Shown here: piece after piece, positions 3,162 through 6,037 of the stretch
How positions within the stretch are numbered: position 1 is the first letter of the stretch
Layout of the letters: the number at the start of each line of letters is the position of its first letter
From: Thermodesulfobacteriaceae bacterium
Lineage (GTDB): Bacteria > Desulfobacterota > Dissulfuribacteria > Dissulfuribacterales > UBA3076
Reading direction: 5' to 3'
NCBI GenBank assembly: GCA_012961845.1
Contig: DTYO01000189.1
Span: 1 to 6,037 of the forward strand
DNA: 6,037 nucleotides
Notes under the pieces: model-generated
Databases searched by the model: none
What the model was told of the DNA's origin: nothing
Seen by the model: only the letters and a program-made list of their open reading frames with translations
Translations under genes and position numbers: made by a program

Positions 3162-5822
3162 ATGAATCTGGTCTGCAAAATCATTACAGTCGGGCTCCTA
3201 ACAGTTTCTTATGTACTCTTTTCCCCTCTGATGGACTCAAATGCCGGGGAATTATCCCCGGGACTGCACAAGACTGTTTTTTCAAACGGTCTTACTGCAA
3301 TAGTAAAAGAGAGCCACAGGGCACCGGTAGCGGCTGTTCAGGTATGGGTCAAGGCAGGAAGCGCACATGAAACCGACAGCGAGGCCGGCATCACCCATTT
3401 CATAGAACACATGATCTTCAAAGGCACCGGAAAGAGGGGACCGGGAGAAATAGCCAGAGAGATCGAATCGGTTGGCGGGTCAATCAATGCCTACACGTCT
3501 TTTGATTATACCGTGTATCACTGCACCGTACCCAGACAATTTCTGGGAACAGCCCTGGAAATCCTGTCCGATGCCATATTCAATTCAGTATTTGACGAAA
3601 AAGAAATCAAGAAAGAAAAGAGGGTCGTACTTGAGGAAATCAGCATGAGAAGAGATACTCCTGGCAGCAGGCTGGCAAATCTTCTTATGAAAACGGCCTA
3701 TGGCAACTACCCGTACGGACGTGCTGTCATAGGCTTTGAGAAAACTGTAAAATCCCTGGAACGCGACACAATCCTCTCCTATATTTCAAGGAGATACAAC
3801 CCTTCCGGCATGGCTGTAGTCGTTGCAGGCGACGTAGATGCCGACCGCGCTCTCATTGACATCAGAAAGGCCTTTGGAGCGGCAAAGAGCAGGAAAAGTA
3901 AGGAATTTGTCTTTCCTTCTTTTCCGTCCCAGAAATCCCCTGCTGTGGCAATAGAGAATATGGATATCAAGGAAGGATATCTTGCGTTGGCTTTTTCAGG
4001 TCTGCCGGGCTTCAATGCTCCTGAAGTCCCCGCCCTCGATGTACTGGCAGCTCTTCTTGGTGCTGGAGACAGCTCACGCCTTACAGCCAACCTGAAAGAC
4101 AGGCTCCAGATTGTACACAGTATAGAGGCTTATGCCTTCACTCCCGCAGGATCAGGGCTTTTTGAGATAACAGCCACCCTTGACCCGGAAAAATCCATTG
4201 AGGTCATAAACCGGATTCTGCAGGAAGTTTACCGCATCGCAGAAGAAGGCGTACTGGATGAAGAACTTGAACGGGCCAAGATTCATGTGGAAACCGAATT
4301 TGTCTACAGCCAGGAAACGATGAGCGGTGAAGCCCGTAAGCTCGGCGTATTCGAAACCCTTGCAGGCAATCCATATGCGGAGAAACTTTACCTTGAAAAA
4401 GTGCGTGATGTCACTCCGGCCGACATCCGGAAAGCGGCAAACCGGTTTTTCAGGAAAGACAACATCAACGTGGCCATGGTGATGCCCGAAAACCACTCTC
4501 CTGAAATCACCGGAGAACAGCTTGCCGTCATGGCACAGGATGCCGTCCTGTATGCCAGAGGCATTGAAGAAGACCAGACGGTAGGCATTCTGAGTCCTCT
4601 GCGCAAGACGCGGCTCTCCAACGGCCTTACTCTTCTGATCCGGGAAGCGCCGGAAACACCAACTGTGGCATTAAGGCTCGTGTTTCCCGGCGGCGTTCGC
4701 TATGAAACCCGGAAAGACAACGGTATTTTTAATTTTATGGCCAGGGCCTGGACGAAGGGAACAGAAACCCGCAGCGCACAGGCCATAGCTGAATCCATCG
4801 AAGGCATGGGAGGAACAATTATAGGATTTTCCGGCAGGAACACCTTTGGCCTCCAGGGACGGTTTCTGAGCAGAAACCTGGATCAGGGTCTGGCACTTTT
4901 CAGTGAAATCCTGCTGACACCGACATTTCCTGATGAGGAAACAGATAAACTCCGCTCCCTGATCGTCGCCCAGATCAAACGGCAGGACGATTATCTGCCG
5001 GGAGTAACTATCAGAGAATTTCGTCGTCTGCTCTTTTCCCCTCATCCATACGGCATGAATATACTCGGTGACCCCGTCTTTATTCAGTCAGTAACCTCCA
5101 GCCGGTTGAAGTCAATTTATTCCGGCTTTGTGCTTCCTGAAAGGGGGATTCTGTCCATAGTCGGTGACGTCGATGCCGAGAACATTATAGAAACCATGGA
5201 AGTCCTGCTGGAAGGCTGGACGGCCACTGAAAACAGCCCGCTGGCAAGCCCATCCTCTCCAGATCCGCTGACTTCACCCAGGGTTCTGACTCTCAAGAGG
5301 GAAACAAACCAAACACACCTTGTACTCGGTTTCCCAGGGACCACATTCACCAGCGCAGACCGTTATACCCTCGAGATTCTAAACGCCATCCTCTCCGGCC
5401 AGGGAGGCAGACTGTTCATCAATCTCAGAGACAAGGAGAGTCTCGCATACTCTGTTACGTCTTTCAATGCACTGGGACTGGATTATGGGGCTTTCGGCTT
5501 ATATATTGCGTGTGCGCCTGAAAAAAAGGACCAGGCACTCAAAGGTATATGGAAGGAGATATACAGACTGAAAAGTGAGCCTGTACACGACAGAGAACTA
5601 GAAAGGGCCAAGAAGTGGGTTGTCGGCAGTCATGAAATCGGGCTCCAGACCAATGGAGCTCAGGCAATGGACATGGCACTCAACCATCTATACGGACTGG
5701 GGTACAACTTTTCCGCCAGATATTCCAAAGAAATAGGTAAGGTGACAGCAGAACAGGTTCAGGAAGCAGCTGAACGAATCTTTAATTCGCAGGCATACGT
5801 TCTTGTCAGAGTCGGCCCATGA
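3162..5822 (+). CDS. Secreted M16-family (pitrilysin-type, tandem) zinc metallopeptidase (886 aa)
   Basis: ATG 3162 has AGGGAG 9 nt upstream. Residues 1-28 form a signal peptide (Lys6, hydrophobic 7-20, cleavage likely after Ser-Asn-Ala28), and Cys5 is too early for a lipobox, so a soluble periplasmic or exported enzyme is expected. The inverted zinc motif HFIEH (His79, Glu82, His83) and the distal ligand Glu159 in RVVLEEI mark a catalytic M16 N-domain at about 35-185, followed by an M16 C-domain (about 190-375). A second M16 unit covers about 480-820. There HFIEH has become NFMAR (524-528), so it binds no zinc, but GGRLFINLRDKESLAYSV (748-765) keeps Arg756 and Tyr763, the pair that contacts substrate in pitrilysin and insulin-degrading enzyme. 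In the first half the equivalent residues are Lys312 and His319. The enzyme should degrade peptides in a closed clamshell chamber. Length fits two-unit M16 proteins such as PqqL. It is divergent from the sulfur cluster; no functional tie is evident. Confidence 0.93.
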   Translation: MNLVCKIITVGLLTVSYVLFSPLMDSNAGELSPGLHKTVFSNGLTAIVKESHRAPVAAVQVWVKAGSAHETDSEAGITHFIEHMIFKGTGKRGPGEIAREIESVGGSINAYTSFDYTVYHCTVPRQFLGTALEILSDAIFNSVFDEKEIKKEKRVVLEEISMRRDTPGSRLANLLMKTAYGNYPYGRAVIGFEKTVKSLERDTILSYISRRYNPSGMAVVVAGDVDADRALIDIRKAFGAAKSRKSKEFVFPSFPSQKSPAVAIENMDIKEGYLALAFSGLPGFNAPEVPALDVLAALLGAGDSSRLTANLKDRLQIVHSIEAYAFTPAGSGLFEITATLDPEKSIEVINRILQEVYRIAEEGVLDEELERAKIHVETEFVYSQETMSGEARKLGVFETLAGNPYAEKLYLEKVRDVTPADIRKAANRFFRKDNINVAMVMPENHSPEITGEQLAVMAQDAVLYARGIEEDQTVGILSPLRKTRLSNGLTLLIREAPETPTVALRLVFPGGVRYETRKDNGIFNFMARAWTKGTETRSAQAIAESIEGMGGTIIGFSGRNTFGLQGRFLSRNLDQGLALFSEILLTPTFPDEETDKLRSLIVAQIKRQDDYLPGVTIREFRRLLFSPHPYGMNILGDPVFIQSVTSSRLKSIYSGFVLPERGILSIVGDVDAENIIETMEVLLEGWTATENSPLASPSSPDPLTSPRVLTLKRETNQTHLVLGFPGTTFTSADRYTLEILNAILSGQGGRLFINLRDKESLAYSVTSFNALGLDYGAFGLYIACAPEKKDQALKGIWKEIYRLKSEPVHDRELERAKKWVVGSHEIGLQTNGAQAMDMALNHLYGLGYNFSARYSKEIGKVTAEQVQEAAERIFNSQAYVLVRVGP

Positions 5823-6037
5823 TTCAGGATAATTTGGTTCGAGGGTTTGCCGAAGATGTAAGGCGGAGGAGGCACATACGTACTTTTACACTTCAATCCC
5901 CTGACAATGCAGATGATTCGTTGAAATCGTGAACCCCTTGCGGCTTCAGATGCCGAACACTTTTTCGATGAATTCGCTGCACCTTTTTGGTACAGATTGA
6001 CTCACTGTATTTGTGTACCTGCTTGGTTTATGTCAAT
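5823..6037. other. Downstream region without a supportable gene
   Basis: These 215 bp follow the peptidase stop. A 37-codon frame begins at an ATG overlapping that stop (ATGA, 5819-5932) but has no ribosome site and a low-complexity basic stretch, so it is not called. A second open frame (5925 to the right edge) lacks any start codon until 6030. GGTACA (5989-5994) and TGTACC (6014-6019) form a 6-bp inverted repeat with a 19-nt loop. No tRNA, insertion-sequence end or known repeat was recognised. Confidence 0.4.
5941..5965 (+). terminator. Weak terminator-like hairpin after the M16 gene
   Basis: CGGC (5941-5944) pairs with GCCG (5952-5955) around a 7-nt loop, followed after five bases by TTTTT (5961-5965). 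The stem is only 4 bp and the T-run is displaced, so it is a poor intrinsic terminator. It is the best candidate I see for ending the peptidase transcript about 120 bp past the stop codon. Confidence 0.2.

Noticed and set aside
5819..5932. 37-codon frame overlapping the peptidase stop
   Set aside because: Too short, no ribosome site and an RRRR run without recognisable family; mentioned as a finding but not called as a gene.
5905..5945. tRNA-like T-arm (GGGGTTCACGATTTC on the minus strand)
   Set aside because: The flanking bases do not pair as a T-stem and no acceptor or anticodon arms can be formed around it.

Overview
The window reads as a bacterial chromosome segment of moderate GC content, with strong Shine-Dalgarno sites and most of its length explained by two divergent units. 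The gene content suggests an anaerobic sulfur-metabolising bacterium, most plausibly a deltaproteobacterial/Desulfobacterota-type sulfate reducer or sulfur disproportionator. That assignment is inferred from gene content; no rRNA or other marker gene is present.

Left part (191-2865, minus strand): a five-gene, one-direction cluster in transcription order. It encodes a YeeE/YedE-family sulfur-compound membrane transporter (414 aa), TusA-like sulfur carrier (85 aa), DsrE-family protein (110 aa), a second DsrE-fold-like protein of unknown function (113 aa) and a Cys-free 63-aa protein. This content and order match, from memory, the 'YTD' cluster (yedE-like, tusA, dsrE-like and two conserved hypothetical genes) described in comparative genomics of sulfur-disproportionating bacteria. 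A reasonable model is that YedE brings a sulfur species (thiosulfate or similar) into the cytoplasm, TusA Cys24 takes the sulfane sulfur as a persulfide, and the DsrE-type proteins pass it on. The last three genes are packed with 15-17 bp gaps. The yedE-tusA gap (169 bp) and tusA-dsrE gap (104 bp) are longer, and the first contains an FNR-box-like palindrome.

Middle (2866-3161): a 296-bp AT-rich divergent intergenic region with two inverted repeats and weak promoter candidates for both directions.

Right part (3162-5822, plus strand): a secreted 886-aa single-chain M16 zinc metallopeptidase. The N-terminal half keeps the HxxEH zinc site. The C-terminal half has lost it but keeps the Arg/Tyr pair that completes the active site in pitrilysin-type enzymes. 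No functional link to the sulfur cluster is visible beyond sharing the promoter region.

Edges: positions 1 to about 185 are strikingly GC-rich (119 of 180 bases are G or C) and carry the tail of an unidentified plus-strand reading frame with about 93% GC at third positions over its first 41 codons. This points to foreign origin or an assembly junction. The last 215 bp (5823-6037) hold no gene I can support, only a weak terminator-like hairpin and fragments of open frame.
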